From positions 1 through 32,082 of the forward strand of contig JABGSU010000052.1 of NCBI GenBank assembly GCA_018647605.1: a DNA stretch of 32,082 nt, given 5' to 3'. Each line of letters opens with the position of its first letter. Positions within the stretch are counted from its first letter, which is position 1. The notes beneath the pieces were generated by a model. It made no database searches, was not told the DNA's origin, and saw only the letters and a list, made by a program, of their open reading frames with translations. This document shows positions 1-9,699 of the stretch, piece after piece. The DNA is from Flavobacteriaceae bacterium (lineage in GTDB: Bacteria > Bacteroidota > Bacteroidia > Flavobacteriales > Flavobacteriaceae). The translations under genes and the position numbers were made by a program.

Positions 1-796
1 CATTAATCAAATCCTGAGGTAAGTCTACATGAAAACGATGGGGAATCATATTGAGTTGTTTGAGCGTGGCCAATGGTTTTAGGCCAGGTATAATTGGAAC
101 ATTAATTCCACCTTCTCTACATTTTTCTTCGAACTCAAAAAACTTTTGATTGTCAAAAAACATTTGGGTAATAATGTAATGGGAACCCGCTTCTATTTTT
201 TTCTTTAAAAATTGAATGTCACTGTCCAAGCTGGGAGCCTCTGCATGTTTTTCGGGATATCCAGCTACTCCAATACAAAAATCAGTAGGAGTTGAATTTA
301 AAATTTCCTCATCCAAATATTGGCCTCGATTCAGATTATTGATTTGCACCACCAGGTCTTTTGCATAGACGTGTCCTCCTTTGCTGGGTCTGAAATAGGT
401 CTCAGACTTTACAGCATCTCCCCTTAGAGCCACTACATTGTCAATTCCCAGAAAGTCAAGGTCAATAAGAAAGTTTTCAGTGTCTTCTTGGCTGAATCCT
501 CCACAGAGAATATGGGGGATCGCATCAACCTGATAGCGGTTTTGAATGGCTGCACAAATACCTACGGTCCCAGGTCGTTTACGAATGACCCTTTTTTCCA
601 ATAATCCGTTATCTTTTTCAACGTAATTGTACTCCTCTCGGTGATAGGTTACATCTATGAAAGGAGGTTTGAATTCCATCAAAGGGTCAATGGAATCAAA
701 GACCGATTTTATGTCCTGCCCTTTTAATGGCGGTAAAATCTCAAATGTAAATTGTGTACTTCCTTTAGCATTTTTAATGTGGTCGGTAACTTTCAT
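1..796 (-). CDS. metF: Methylenetetrahydrofolate reductase, 3' end outside window
   Basis: It reduces 5,10-methylene-THF to 5-methyl-THF, the methyl donor for methionine synthase encoded just upstream in the same operon. I translated the frame directly: it starts at the ATG at 796-794 with MKVTDHIKNAKGS and stays open for 265 codons to the window edge. Family marks seen are TFEILPP near residue 17 (the MetF active-site Glu region), a stretch ending in ALRGD near residue 130, and GYPEKH followed by an ITQMFFD motif, as in the FAD-dependent TIM barrel. The ATG lies 4 nt after the metH stop codon, so it is the last visible gene of the metK-metF operon. Only about the C-terminal tenth should be missing. 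The identification is firm; whether further genes follow cannot be seen. Confidence 0.95.
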   Translation of the reverse strand, partial: MKVTDHIKNAKGSTQFTFEILPPLKGQDIKSVFDSIDPLMEFKPPFIDVTYHREEYNYVEKDNGLLEKRVIRKRPGTVGICAAIQNRYQVDAIPHILCGGFSQEDTENFLIDLDFLGIDNVVALRGDAVKSETYFRPSKGGHVYAKDLVVQINNLNRGQYLDEEILNSTPTDFCIGVAGYPEKHAEAPSLDSDIQFLKKKIEAGSHYIITQMFFDNQKFFEFEEKCREGGINVPIIPGLKPLATLKQLNMIPHRFHVDLPQDLIN

Positions 797-800
797 GGGC

Positions 801-3479
801 TTATATTAAATTTGGATTGAGCCACTTTCGGGCTTCTTCTATGGGGATATTTCTTCTTTTACTATAGTCTATCAATTGATCTTCTTTGATTTTACCTAAG
901 CCAAAGTACTTGGCTTCGGGATGGGCAAAATAATACCCAGAGACGGAAGCGGCAGGCCACATAGCATAACTTTCGGTCAAGGTTACCCCAATGTTTTTTT
1001 CTACATCCATCAGATCCCAAAGGGTTTGTTTTTCCAAATGATCAGGACAAGCAGGATAGCCTGGTGCTGGCCGTATCCCTTTGTAACGCTCTTTGATCAA
1101 CTCTTCGTTTGTAAGACTTTCCTCTGGAGAAAACCCCCAGTAGCGTATTCTAATTTCTCGGTGAAGAAATTCGGCAAAAGCCTCTGCCAATCGATCGGCC
1201 AGAGCCTTGATCATAATGCTGTTATAATCGTCATTTTCCTTTTCAAAGCGTTCAGCAATTTCTTGAACACCAAATCCAGTTGAGACACAAAAAGTACCGA
1301 TATAGTCTTTTACGCCTTTTGCTTTTGGAGCTACAAAATCTGCTAGAGCTAAGTTGGGTTGACCCGCCCTTTTTTGAAGTTGTTGTCGTAAAGTAATCAA
1401 CCGAAACTTCTCTTGTTTGATGTTATCAGTATCATAAATCAGAATATCGTCTTCTTCACTATTGGCGGGAAAGAGACCAAAACAGGCTTTTGCAATCAAC
1501 CACTTTTCATCAAATATTTTTTGAAGCATATTTTGGGCGTCAATAAATAAAGAGGTCGCTTCCTGTCCTACGATTTCATCGTTTAAAATGTCTGGATATT
1601 TGCCATGTAAATCCCAGGAACGAAAAAAAGGACTCCAATCAATATAGGAGATCAATTGCTGTAAATCTTGATCTTCAATGGTTTTTAATCCTAATGATTT
1701 TGGAACAACAGGTCGAAATACTTCCCAGTCGATACTGTATTTTCTATTTCGAGCTGTTTTCAAATCAATATATGACTTGGAGGAAATACGGTCTAAAAAT
1801 TTCTCTCGAAATGATTGGTATTCAGCTGCAATTTCTGCGGTATAAATTTTATTTTTATTTTCACTCAATAATTTATTGACAATCGTAACTGCTCGAGAGG
1901 CATCGTTGACATGGATGATAGGCGAATTACCTTGAGGAGCAATTTTAACTGCAGTGTGAGCCTTTGATGTGGTCGCTCCACCGATCAAAAGTGGAATTTT
2001 AAGCCCGATACGGTTCATCTCTTTAGCCACATAAACCATTTCGTCTAGTGATGGTGTAATCAATCCTGATAGACCAATAACATCGACATTTTCTTCTTGT
2101 GCTTTCTGCAAAATCAATTCGGGAGGTACCATTACTCCGAGGTCAATGATTTCGAAATTATTACAAGCCAAAACCACACTGACAATGTTCTTTCCAATGT
2201 CGTGAACATCTCCCTTGACTGTTGCCATCAATACTTTTCCTGAATATTCCATCAAGCCTGTTTTTTCAGCTTCTATAAAAGGTTGTAAATGAGCCACCGC
2301 CTTTTTCATAACCCGTGCAGATTTGACTACTTGAGGCAAAAACATTTTTCCAGAGCCAAATAAATCTCCTACTACATTCATCCCTGCCATTAAGTTGTTT
2401 TCAATAACGTGAAGGGGACGAAGGGTCGCAAGTCTTGCTTCCTCAACATCTTCGATGATGTGCCGGTCTATACCTTTAACAAGGGCGTGGGTTATTCGGG
2501 TTTGTAAGTCTTCATTTCGCCAAGCTTGTTCTTGCTCCTTTGACTCTTTTTTATTCCCTTTGATACTTTCAGCATAATTCAACAAAGCCTCGGTTGCATC
2601 TTCTTTTCGATTAAGCAATACGTCTTCCACCCTTTCAAGCAATGGTTCTGGAATTTCGTCATAAACCTCGAGAAGAGTTGGGTTAACAATTCCCATGTTC
2701 ATACCATGTTGAATGGCATGGTATAAAAAGGAGGAATGCATTGCTTCTCTGACTGCATTATTTCCCCTAAAAGAAAAAGAGACGTTACTTACACCTCCAC
2801 TGACATTGGCATAAGGAAGATTTTCTCGAATCCATTTAGTGGCCAAAAAGAAATCCAGAGCATTTCTTTTATGTTCGTCCATTCCTGTCGCTACAGGAAA
2901 AATATTGGGATCAAAAATAATATCTTCTGGAGGGAAATTAACCTTATCAACCAAAATTCTGTAGGATCGTTCACAGATTTGAATTCTCCTTTCAAAATTA
3001 TCTGCTTGCCCGTCTTCATCAAAAGCCATGACAACAACTGCAGCTCCATATAATTTTACTTTCTGAGCCTGCTCAATAAAGGTGGATTCTCCTTCCTTTA
3101 AACTGATAGAATTGACGACACTTTTACCTTGTACGACCTTGAGTCCTGCCTCGATTATTTCCCATTTGGAGCTATCAATCATTACTGGTACACGAGCAAT
3201 ATCTGGTTCTGCACCAATCAGGTTCAAGAATTTAACCATGGCTGCTTTTCCATCGATCATCCCCTCGTCCATATTGACATCAATAATTTGTGCTCCCCCT
3301 TCTACTTGTTCTAAAGCTACTTCGACCGCTACCTCATAATTTCCTGATTCAATTAACCTCAAAAATTTTCTAGAACCCGTTACATTGGTACGTTCTCCAA
3401 TATTGATAAAGTTAGTTTCAGGTGAAACTACCAAAGACTCTTGACCAGAAAGCGTTAAGTATCGGTTGGAGTTATGCAT
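801..3479 (-). CDS. metH: Methionine synthase, folate-, cobalamin- and SAM-binding half (split MetH)
   Basis: This 892-residue protein carries everything of cobalamin-dependent MetH except the homocysteine domain. Residues about 23-290 form the pterin (methyl-THF) barrel, beginning at [16 protein letters not shown]. The cobalamin domain follows, with the DVHDIG motif whose His426 is the expected lower axial ligand. The C-terminal reactivation domain contains [12 protein letters not shown] near 803-814 and [17 protein letters not shown] near 847. The chosen ATG at 3479 overlaps the end of the preceding homocysteine-domain gene by 8 nt (ATGCATAA). A longer reading frame to 3530 exists, but it only adds 17 low-complexity residues inside the upstream gene. 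Splitting of MetH into two adjacent genes is common in Bacteroidota, so the two products presumably work as a complex. metF follows 4 nt downstream. Confidence 0.95.
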   Translation of the reverse strand: MHNSNRYLTLSGQESLVVSPETNFINIGERTNVTGSRKFLRLIESGNYEVAVEVALEQVEGGAQIIDVNMDEGMIDGKAAMVKFLNLIGAEPDIARVPVMIDSSKWEIIEAGLKVVQGKSVVNSISLKEGESTFIEQAQKVKLYGAAVVVMAFDEDGQADNFERRIQICERSYRILVDKVNFPPEDIIFDPNIFPVATGMDEHKRNALDFFLATKWIRENLPYANVSGGVSNVSFSFRGNNAVREAMHSSFLYHAIQHGMNMGIVNPTLLEVYDEIPEPLLERVEDVLLNRKEDATEALLNYAESIKGNKKESKEQEQAWRNEDLQTRITHALVKGIDRHIIEDVEEARLATLRPLHVIENNLMAGMNVVGDLFGSGKMFLPQVVKSARVMKKAVAHLQPFIEAEKTGLMEYSGKVLMATVKGDVHDIGKNIVSVVLACNNFEIIDLGVMVPPELILQKAQEENVDVIGLSGLITPSLDEMVYVAKEMNRIGLKIPLLIGGATTSKAHTAVKIAPQGNSPIIHVNDASRAVTIVNKLLSENKNKIYTAEIAAEYQSFREKFLDRISSKSYIDLKTARNRKYSIDWEVFRPVVPKSLGLKTIEDQDLQQLISYIDWSPFFRSWDLHGKYPDILNDEIVGQEATSLFIDAQNMLQKIFDEKWLIAKACFGLFPANSEEDDILIYDTDNIKQEKFRLITLRQQLQKRAGQPNLALADFVAPKAKGVKDYIGTFCVSTGFGVQEIAERFEKENDDYNSIMIKALADRLAEAFAEFLHREIRIRYWGFSPEESLTNEELIKERYKGIRPAPGYPACPDHLEKQTLWDLMDVEKNIGVTLTESYAMWPAASVSGYYFAHPEAKYFGLGKIKEDQLIDYSKRRNIPIEEARKWLNPNLI

Positions 3480-4473
3480 GGTATGGAATTTGGGGCTTTC
3501 TGGGCTTTGCCTTGGAGGCGACTTCGGCAATTAGACGAATGTGATCTGGAGTGGTGCCACAACACCCTCCCACAATATTGATCAAGTTTTGATCCAGAAA
3601 TTGCTCAATCAATACAGCCATTTCTTGTGGGGTTTGATCATACTCACCAAAAGCATTGGGCAAACCAGCATTGGGGTGAATCGAGGTGTGAAAGGGTGTC
3701 AGCTTTGACAATCTCTTCAAATAGGGATGGAGTTGACTAGCACCCAAAGCACAGTTAAATCCCATACTAATAAGGGGAATATGGGAAACAGAAATGGCAA
3801 AGGCTTCTACGGTTTGACCCGACAAAGTCCTTCCACTTTTGTCTGTTATGGTTCCACTCACCATTATCGGTAAGTTTATTTTTTTCTCTTGATAATAGTC
3901 TTGAATCCCAAAAAGTGCGGCTTTGGCATTAAGAGTATCAAAAATGGTTTCAACCAAAAGTAAATCAGCACCTCCCTCAACCAATCCAGCTACTTGTTCT
4001 CGATAAGCATCAAAAAGTTCATCGAAGCTGACCGCACGAAAACCTGGATCATTCACATCTGGCGACATGCTGGCGGTCTTGTTGGTAGGTCCAATAGCAC
4101 CAGCAACAAATCTTGGTTTGTCTGGGTTTTGAGTCGTTATTTTTTGAGCAGTTTCCTTAGCTATTTTTGCTGACTCATAATTGAGCTCATAAGCCAAATC
4201 TTCCATTTGATAATCTGCCATAGCAATGGAAGTAGAAGAAAAAGTGTTGGTTTCGATGATATCAGCACCCGCCAGAAGATATTGTTCATGAATGTTTCTG
4301 ATGGCATTGGGTTGGGTAATGGATAATAGATCGTTATTGCCCCCCAAGGGGCAGGGATGATCTATGAACCGATCTCCTCTAAATTGTTCCTCAGAGAGTT
4401 CTAGTCTTTGGATCATCGTGCCCATGGCACCATCTAAAACTAAAATTCTTTCGTTTAAGATATCCTTTATCAT
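3472..4473 (-). CDS. metH: Homocysteine S-methyltransferase domain protein (N-terminal half of split MetH)
   Basis: This 333-residue protein matches the zinc-dependent homocysteine-binding barrel that is normally the N-terminal domain of MetH. It begins with [11 protein letters not shown], has the ETNTFSST motif near residue 74, and carries the three zinc/homocysteine ligands Cys241 (MGFNCALGA) and Cys304-Cys305 ([10 protein letters not shown]). It ends directly after that motif and the next gene starts with the folate domain, so the break falls exactly between domains. This is a split gene, not a frameshift: the downstream gene has its own ATG, 8 nt inside this one. Its ATG lies 3 nt after the metZ-like stop, implying translational coupling. 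Confidence 0.94.
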   Translation of the reverse strand: MIKDILNERILVLDGAMGTMIQRLELSEEQFRGDRFIDHPCPLGGNNDLLSITQPNAIRNIHEQYLLAGADIIETNTFSSTSIAMADYQMEDLAYELNYESAKIAKETAQKITTQNPDKPRFVAGAIGPTNKTASMSPDVNDPGFRAVSFDELFDAYREQVAGLVEGGADLLLVETIFDTLNAKAALFGIQDYYQEKKINLPIMVSGTITDKSGRTLSGQTVEAFAISVSHIPLISMGFNCALGASQLHPYLKRLSKLTPFHTSIHPNAGLPNAFGEYDQTPQEMAVLIEQFLDQNLINIVGGCCGTTPDHIRLIAEVASKAKPRKPQIPYHA

Positions 4474-4476
4474 CTG

Positions 4477-5646
4477 TTAAATTTTTTCCAAAGCCTGATC
4501 AATGTCTTGTTTGATATCTTCTATATTCTCCAAACCAACAGAAAGTCGTATTAAACCATCTGTGATGCCCACTAGGGCTCTTTCCTCTATAGAAAGTTTA
4601 CTGTGGGTAGAAGTTGCTGGATGAGTAACAATGGTTCTGGTGTCTCCTAAATTGGCACTAAGAGAGCACATCTGAATTTGATTTAGAAAAACTTGCGCTG
4701 CTTTAATGCCCTCTTTGAGTTCAAAAGTAACAATATTCCCGCCTTTAAGCATTTGCTTCTTAGCGATTTCGTATTGGGGGTGGGATGTTAAAAAGGGATA
4801 TTTTACTTTGCAGATTTTGGGCTGATTTTCCAAGTGTTTTGACAATGCCAATGCATTCTCACAGTGACGATCCAAACGAACGGCTAGTGTCTCTATACTT
4901 TTGGAAAGCACCCAAGCATTGAATGGAGATAATGCAGAACCTGAATTTCGAAAAAAGGGTCTTATCTCATTTATCAAATCTGACTCCCCTACAATCAATC
5001 CACCCAAAACCCTGCCTTGTCCATCGATAAGCTTGGTCGCTGAATGAATGACCAAATCGGCACCAAATACTATAGGTTTTTGTAGGTAGGGTGTTGCAAA
5101 ACAGTTGTCCACCACCAAAAGGATATTGTTGTTTTTGGCTACTTCTGATAGATACTCCATGTCAAGGACATCCAAACCCGGATTGGTAGGAGTTTCTATA
5201 TAAATGATCTTGGTATTTGGTTGAATTACTGTTTCAACTTCTTGGGGTGTATTGGCATTGAAATAAGTAGTTTCGATATTCCATTTGTTAAAATATTTTG
5301 TAAAAAGAGAATGAGTGGATCCAAAGATTGATCTTGCGGAAACAACATGATCTCCACTGCTAAGCAAAGCTGCAAAACTAGCGAATACAGCTGCCATTCC
5401 CGAGGCAAAAGCAATACCCTCCTCTGCCCCTTCGAGGGTACATATTTTGTCAACTAATTCCTCGGTGTTGGGATTGGTGAATCGGCTGTAAATATTACGA
5501 TCAAACTCATCGGCAAAAGCGGCTCTCAACTCCTCAGCATCCTCAAAAACAAAACTTGAGGTCAAATAGAGTGGAGCCGAATGTTCGGCATATTGAGATC
5601 GCTCCATTTGTGTTCTTATGGCTTCAGTTTCAAAGTGTTTTTTCAT
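4477..5646 (-). CDS. metZ: MetZ-like homoserine-ester sulfhydrylase (Cys/Met metabolism PLP enzyme)
   Basis: This is a PLP enzyme of the Cys/Met metabolism family, 389 residues. The Schiff-base lysine is Lys205 in VIHSATKLIDGQG, preceded by the PLP-phosphate region YSRFTNPN (54-61) and the VVDNCFATP motif (178-186). The sequence most resembles O-succinylhomoserine sulfhydrylases (MetZ), which make homocysteine from an activated homoserine and sulfide. The same operon encodes MetX, whose class makes O-acetylhomoserine, and a second longer sulfhydrylase (MetY), so the substrate here may be O-acetylhomoserine. Cystathionine gamma-synthase or gamma-lyase activity cannot be excluded from sequence. 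The start ATG overlaps the stop of the OsmC-like gene (ATGA). Confidence 0.85.
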   Translation of the reverse strand: MKKHFETEAIRTQMERSQYAEHSAPLYLTSSFVFEDAEELRAAFADEFDRNIYSRFTNPNTEELVDKICTLEGAEEGIAFASGMAAVFASFAALLSSGDHVVSARSIFGSTHSLFTKYFNKWNIETTYFNANTPQEVETVIQPNTKIIYIETPTNPGLDVLDMEYLSEVAKNNNILLVVDNCFATPYLQKPIVFGADLVIHSATKLIDGQGRVLGGLIVGESDLINEIRPFFRNSGSALSPFNAWVLSKSIETLAVRLDRHCENALALSKHLENQPKICKVKYPFLTSHPQYEIAKKQMLKGGNIVTFELKEGIKAAQVFLNQIQMCSLSANLGDTRTIVTHPATSTHSKLSIEERALVGITDGLIRLSVGLENIEDIKQDIDQALEKI

Positions 5647-6068
5647 AATTTTTTCCCATTAAGAAAAATGGAGTATTTAATTGGAGTTGAAAAAGATAGG
5701 GTTTTGGCTACAGAGCAATATTTGTCAAAAGAGAGACTAACGGCTCTTTTGGCTTTTTCAGCAGCGATGTCGCCTTCGAGCTTAATATCAACCTGAATTT
5801 TATAAAACAATGAAGGAACTTGATCGGGCAATCGATATCCTTCAACATCCATTTTAAGATCAGTAGGATTAATCTTTTGTTTGTTGAGAATAGCAATAAT
5901 ATCTATACTACTGCAACCTGCAAGACCCATCAAAAGAAGTTCCATGGGACCAACGCCCTCCACTTTTCCTTCTTTTTTGGATTTGTTATCCAATAAAACT
6001 TTGTGACCGTTGTCGTTGTGTACTTCAAAAAGGTAGTCTTGATTAACTCTGTTAAGACTTACTTTCAT
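5643..6068 (-). CDS. OsmC/Ohr-family protein
   Basis: This small protein (141 residues) has the OsmC/Ohr fold signature. Two conserved cysteines, Cys52 in GLAGCSSIDI and Cys118 in FDKYCSVA, are placed as in the thiol peroxidase pair, with the usual ELLLMGLAGC helix before the first. OsmC-family enzymes reduce organic hydroperoxides with a dithiol. Here the gene sits inside a methionine operon, between metX (6-nt gap upstream) and metZ-like (4-nt overlap downstream). A role in handling thiols, persulfides or sulfide during sulfhydrylation is an inference from that position only. The subfamily is the YhfA-like OsmC group rather than classical Ohr, judged by length and motif spacing. Confidence 0.85.
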   Translation of the reverse strand: MKVSLNRVNQDYLFEVHNDNGHKVLLDNKSKKEGKVEGVGPMELLLMGLAGCSSIDIIAILNKQKINPTDLKMDVEGYRLPDQVPSLFYKIQVDIKLEGDIAAEKAKRAVSLSFDKYCSVAKTLSFSTPIKYSIFLNGKKL

Positions 6069-6074
6069 TTGTTT

Positions 6075-7052
6075 TTAGATAAGTTGATTGGGGTTGAATA
6101 TGCCACTCAGAATTTGTGACACAGCATCATTTTCTATCAAAAAAGCATCGTGTCCATGAATGGATTTAATTTCATGATAAAAAATATTTTCTTTTACTTT
6201 TTTTCCTCTTCTATGGGTTTTTCGGTCTTCCTCTGCAGTGAAAAAGAGGTCGCTTTCAATGGCAATCAAATGAATATTAGAAGTAATGGATTCAATAATA
6301 TGTTCCAGCGTATCTCCTTTTCTGGTTATATCAACAGATGCCAATAAATGATTCATCGTTTTATAGGCTTGCAAGAGAAATCGACTTTGTAATTTGTCAC
6401 CATGGTGAATAAGCCAACTTTCAACATTGAATATGTTTTTGTCCTTGTTAAAAGTTCTGTCAAATCGTTCAGTAAAGGAGGAAGGAGTTCGATAGGTTAA
6501 CATCGCATGAATCCGCGCATCCCTCAAAGGTTGTTTTGAGTTTTCTAAAAGCCTTTTTTGGAGATAGGTGTTGGCAATGATCCAATCGGAAGCTTTCCAA
6601 TCGGCCGCAACAGGAATCAGATTTTTAGTCAAGGAGGGGTATAAAGCCGCCATCTCCCATGCAATGCCTCCCCCTATTGATCCTCCAATCAGTGCAAATA
6701 GTTTTTGTATTCCTAGTATTTGCAATCCCTCAAAGAAAATTTCTGCAATATCTCCAGTATGAAAACCATCATATTGATCAAGGGTGTAATCATTTACGCC
6801 ATTACCAGGAATATTAAATGCAAGGATTGCAAAATGATTGGTGTCAATGGTGAGGTTGGGGCCTACAACTTTAGTCCACCACCCCTTTGGACCGGCAACA
6901 TTGGCATCACCGGTCAAGGAATGATTGATGAGTACTACAGGTGCTTGATCAAATGCCTGACCAAAATGCTGATAGTGTATGTCTATCTGTTCATAGACAG
7001 CTCCTGAATCTGTAGTAAAATCCTTTACGGAAATTGTTTTAACCTCAGTCAT
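6075..7052 (-). CDS. metX: Homoserine O-acetyltransferase
   Basis: It activates L-homoserine with acetyl-CoA to O-acetylhomoserine, the first committed step of methionine synthesis. The 325-residue alpha/beta-hydrolase fold shows the nucleophile Ser125 in GGSIGGGIAWE, the catalytic Asp near 268 in AIESDLFF and the His near 301 in HGHDAF. The NHSLTGDANV stretch (43-52) is the typical MetX oxyanion/substrate segment. MetX-class enzymes can prefer acetyl- or succinyl-CoA, and the acyl specificity is not certain from sequence. The gene starts 9 nt after the stop of metY and ends 6 nt before the OsmC-like gene, so it is internal to the operon and sits next to the enzyme that uses its product. Confidence 0.93.
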   Translation of the reverse strand: MTEVKTISVKDFTTDSGAVYEQIDIHYQHFGQAFDQAPVVLINHSLTGDANVAGPKGWWTKVVGPNLTIDTNHFAILAFNIPGNGVNDYTLDQYDGFHTGDIAEIFFEGLQILGIQKLFALIGGSIGGGIAWEMAALYPSLTKNLIPVAADWKASDWIIANTYLQKRLLENSKQPLRDARIHAMLTYRTPSSFTERFDRTFNKDKNIFNVESWLIHHGDKLQSRFLLQAYKTMNHLLASVDITRKGDTLEHIIESITSNIHLIAIESDLFFTAEEDRKTHRRGKKVKENIFYHEIKSIHGHDAFLIENDAVSQILSGIFNPNQLI

Positions 7053-7061
7053 TGAGATGGA

Positions 7062-8333
7062 TTAAATTGCTTTTAGCGCTTTGTCCAAATCTTCTTTTAA
7101 ATCCTCTACATTTTCGATTCCCACTGAGATTCTAACCAAGTCAGAAGACACACCCGTACTGGCTTGTTCTTCCTCATTTAACTGAGAATGGGTTGTACTA
7201 GAAGGATGAATGATCAAAGATTTGGTATCACCAATGTTAGCCAAAAGCGAAAAAATCTCGGTGCTTTCGGTAACCTTCTTTGCTGCTTCAAATCCTTTTT
7301 TCAGACCAAAAGTTACAATACCACTTTTTCCGTTGGGTAAGTACTTTTGAGCCAAATCTGCATATTTAGAAGATTCTAGTCCAGGATAATTTACCCAACT
7401 AACTTCGTCTCTGGATTGCAACCATTGGGCAAGTTCCAAAGCATTGTCAGAATGTTTTTGCATTCTCACTTCTAAAGTTTCCAATCCTTGAATAACTTGG
7501 AAACTATTCAATGGACTGGGGGCACTCCCCAGGTCTCTGAGACCCTCAATTCTCACCCTTGCAATAAAGGCAATTGGACCCAACACATCATGATACTTCA
7601 ACCCATGGTAGGATGGAGAAGGCTCTGTAAACTCGGGGAAATTCCCGTTGGAATAGTCAAAAGTTCCTGCATCGATGATCACTCCACCAATGGTTGTTCC
7701 ATTTCCTGTGATGTATTTGGTCAAAGAGTGGATAACGATATTGGCACCGTGTTCGATAGGATTCAATAATGCTGGTGTAGCGATAGTATTGTCTACTATA
7801 AAAGGTACTTTAGCTGCTTTTGCATGTTCACTTATCGATTTCAAATCCAGCACATCCAATTTAGGATTTCCCAATGATTCAGCAAAAAATGCTCTGGTAT
7901 TGGGCTGAACAGCTTTGGTGAAATTCTCAACATCATCTGGATCAACAAATGTTGTCGTAATTCCAAAACGAGGTAAAGTATTGTTCAACATATTATAAGT
8001 TCCTCCATACAAACTGTTGGAGGCTACAATATGGTCCCCTGCTTTGAGCAACGTCATGAATGTTGTAGCAATTGCGGCTGTCCCGGATGCAGTGGCAACT
8101 GCAGCTACCCCCCCCTCAATGGCTGCCAATCGTTGTTCGAGGACATCGTTAGTAGGGTTGTTCAATCGAGTATATATGTATCCTGCCTCTGTCAATGCAA
8201 ATAGGTTGGCTGCATGATCAGAGTCATTAAACACATAGGAGGATGTTTGATAAATGGGAACGGCTCTCGTTCCTTGTGTTTTTGTCACGTCATGCCCAGC
8301 ATGAAGTGCATTGGTTGCTAATTTTAGGCTCAT
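7062..8333 (-). CDS. metY: O-acetylhomoserine sulfhydrylase
   Basis: This 423-residue PLP enzyme of the Cys/Met metabolism family converts O-acetylhomoserine plus sulfide to homocysteine and acetate. The Schiff-base lysine is Lys206 in [28 protein letters not shown] (54-63) binds the PLP phosphate, and VDNTIATP follows near 180. The family-specific insertion near residues 225-265 (a [12 protein letters not shown]-like segment) separates MetY from the shorter MetZ-like paralogue at 4477-5646. The start ATG overlaps the metK stop (ATGA), so translation is probably coupled to metK and therefore to the riboswitch in front of metK. Confidence 0.94.
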   Translation of the reverse strand: MSLKLATNALHAGHDVTKTQGTRAVPIYQTSSYVFNDSDHAANLFALTEAGYIYTRLNNPTNDVLEQRLAAIEGGVAAVATASGTAAIATTFMTLLKAGDHIVASNSLYGGTYNMLNNTLPRFGITTTFVDPDDVENFTKAVQPNTRAFFAESLGNPKLDVLDLKSISEHAKAAKVPFIVDNTIATPALLNPIEHGANIVIHSLTKYITGNGTTIGGVIIDAGTFDYSNGNFPEFTEPSPSYHGLKYHDVLGPIAFIARVRIEGLRDLGSAPSPLNSFQVIQGLETLEVRMQKHSDNALELAQWLQSRDEVSWVNYPGLESSKYADLAQKYLPNGKSGIVTFGLKKGFEAAKKVTESTEIFSLLANIGDTKSLIIHPSSTTHSQLNEEEQASTGVSSDLVRISVGIENVEDLKEDLDKALKAI

Positions 8334-9586
8334 AATTTAAAGGTGTTTTTAATTGTATTCAAATAATCAAGTTTTTCCCAGGTGAAAAGTTCAACTGTTT
8401 TTTCTACCCTACCACTGTAGGGCGATTCAAAAACTTTAGTAATTACTTGGGGATGTCTTCCCATATGACCATAAGCAGCTGTTTCAAGATAAATGGGGTT
8501 TCGGAGTTTAAGTCTGTTTTCAATAGCATAAGGTCGGAGGTCAAAAATTTCACTAACCTTTTCTGCAATTTCAGGATCGGAAAGTGAAACTTTGGAAGTG
8601 TTGTAGGTGTTGATATTAATAGAAGTTGGTTCCACCACGCCAATGGCATAACTCAACTGAACTAAAATTTCCTTGGCTACGCCAGCTGCTACAAGATTTT
8701 TGGCAATATGCCTTGCTGCATATGCAGCACTACGGTCTACCTTACTGGGGTCTTTTCCACTGAAAGCACCTCCACCATGTGCTCCTTTTCCACCATAGGT
8801 GTCCACAATTATTTTTCTTCCTGTCAATCCAGTATCACCATGAGGCCCACCGATTACAAATTTTCCTGTAGGATTTATATGGTAGGTAATATCATTGTGG
8901 AATAATTTTTTGATGTGCGCAGGCTCTTGATCCATAACTTTTTGAATAACAATATTGATGATGTCACTTTTAATTTTTTCTAACATCTTTTTATCGTCAT
9001 CCAAAAACTGATCGTGTTGTGTTGATACCACTATAGTATCTATACGTAGGGGTTGACCATCATTGCTGTACTCAATGGTAACTTGAGATTTTGAATCGGG
9101 ACGTAAATAAGTAATTTCTCTGTTTTCCCTTCTGATATTGGCCAATTCAATCAAAATTTTGTGAGATAAATCTAGAGCCAATGGAATGTGGTTTTCGGTT
9201 TCATCGGTTGCATAACCAAACATGATTCCTTGATCACCAGCACCTTGATTTTCTTTTTCATCTCTGTCCACTCCGCGATTAATATCTTGAGACTGCTCAT
9301 GTATCAGTGATATTACTCCACATGAATTACCACTAAACTGATATTCGTCTTTAGTATAACCAATACGATTGATGGTTTCGCGAGCAATGGTTTGGACATC
9401 GAGATAAGTGTTACTTTTAACCTCTCCCGCCAGAATGGCCTGTCCTGTGGTGACAAGTGTTTCGCAAGCTACCTTGCTGTCAGAATCAAAGGCAATAAAA
9501 TTATCTAATAGGGCATCACTGATTTGATCCGATACCTTATCAGGATGGCCTTCGCTTACAGATTCTGAAGTAAAAAAATAAGACAT
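8330..9586 (-). CDS. metK: S-adenosylmethionine synthetase
   Basis: It makes SAM from methionine and ATP. The 418-residue protein shows [18 protein letters not shown] near the N-terminus, the [12 protein letters not shown] signature (about 122-133) and [19 protein letters not shown] (about 273-291), covering both MetK signatures. It is slightly longer than the Escherichia coli enzyme. It is the first gene of the operon, with a SAM-II-like riboswitch in the leader, so the end product controls its own synthesis along with the genes behind it. The start codon is at 9586-9584; the preceding nine bases that can be sequestered lie 3 nt upstream. No Shine-Dalgarno sequence is seen, as expected in Bacteroidota. 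Confidence 0.97.
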   Translation of the reverse strand: MSYFFTSESVSEGHPDKVSDQISDALLDNFIAFDSDSKVACETLVTTGQAILAGEVKSNTYLDVQTIARETINRIGYTKDEYQFSGNSCGVISLIHEQSQDINRGVDRDEKENQGAGDQGIMFGYATDETENHIPLALDLSHKILIELANIRRENREITYLRPDSKSQVTIEYSNDGQPLRIDTIVVSTQHDQFLDDDKKMLEKIKSDIINIVIQKVMDQEPAHIKKLFHNDITYHINPTGKFVIGGPHGDTGLTGRKIIVDTYGGKGAHGGGAFSGKDPSKVDRSAAYAARHIAKNLVAAGVAKEILVQLSYAIGVVEPTSININTYNTSKVSLSDPEIAEKVSEIFDLRPYAIENRLKLRNPIYLETAAYGHMGRHPQVITKVFESPYSGRVEKTVELFTWEKLDYLNTIKNTFKL

Positions 9587-9589
9587 AAA

Positions 9590-9681
9590 GTTGCTTTATT
9601 AGGGGATTTGACAAAGTACGTCTTAAAGCAACACTGCTTTAGCATTTTTTTAAGAGGTTGCAATCAGTCAAATCCTTCCTC
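9590..9681 (-). promoter_or_regulatory. SAM-II-type riboswitch with translational expression platform
   Basis: Read as RNA (minus strand), 9681-9633 contains the elements of the SAM-II aptamer in order. A GAGG/CCUC helix flanks the loop GAUUUGACUGAUUGCA. An A-rich linker and the conserved GCUAAAGCAG tail follow. The loop ACUG (9668-9665) is complementary to tail CAGU (9636-9633), giving the pseudoknot. Downstream, GUUGCUUUA (9632-9624) can pair with UAAAGCAAC (9598-9590), ending 3 nt before the metK AUG. Seven of those bases can instead pair with UAAAGCA of the tail (9641-9635). In addition, GGAUUUGAC (9675-9667, in the aptamer loop) is perfectly complementary to GUCAAAUCC (9612-9604). I infer an OFF state with SAM bound and an ON state without. 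The P1 helix is short and may include a two-A bulge, so its exact pairing is uncertain. Confidence 0.85.
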
Positions 9682-9691
9682 GATTATTTTA

Positions 9692-9699
9692 CAAATGTA
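9692..9699 (-). promoter_or_regulatory. Promoter -7 element of the metK operon
   Basis: TACATTTG on the minus strand fits the Bacteroidota -7 consensus TAnnTTTG exactly. Transcription would start near 9685, only a few bases before the riboswitch aptamer, which fits well. No good -33 TTG is seen at the usual distance; the upstream region is A/T tracts. The rest of the gap to the divergent kinase gene (9700-9840) shows no gene and no clear promoter for the plus strand. Confidence 0.65.

Noticed and set aside
3480-3530. Extension of the second MetH gene by 17 residues
   Set aside because: It lies inside the preceding gene, is Pro/Ser-rich and is not part of the folate domain.
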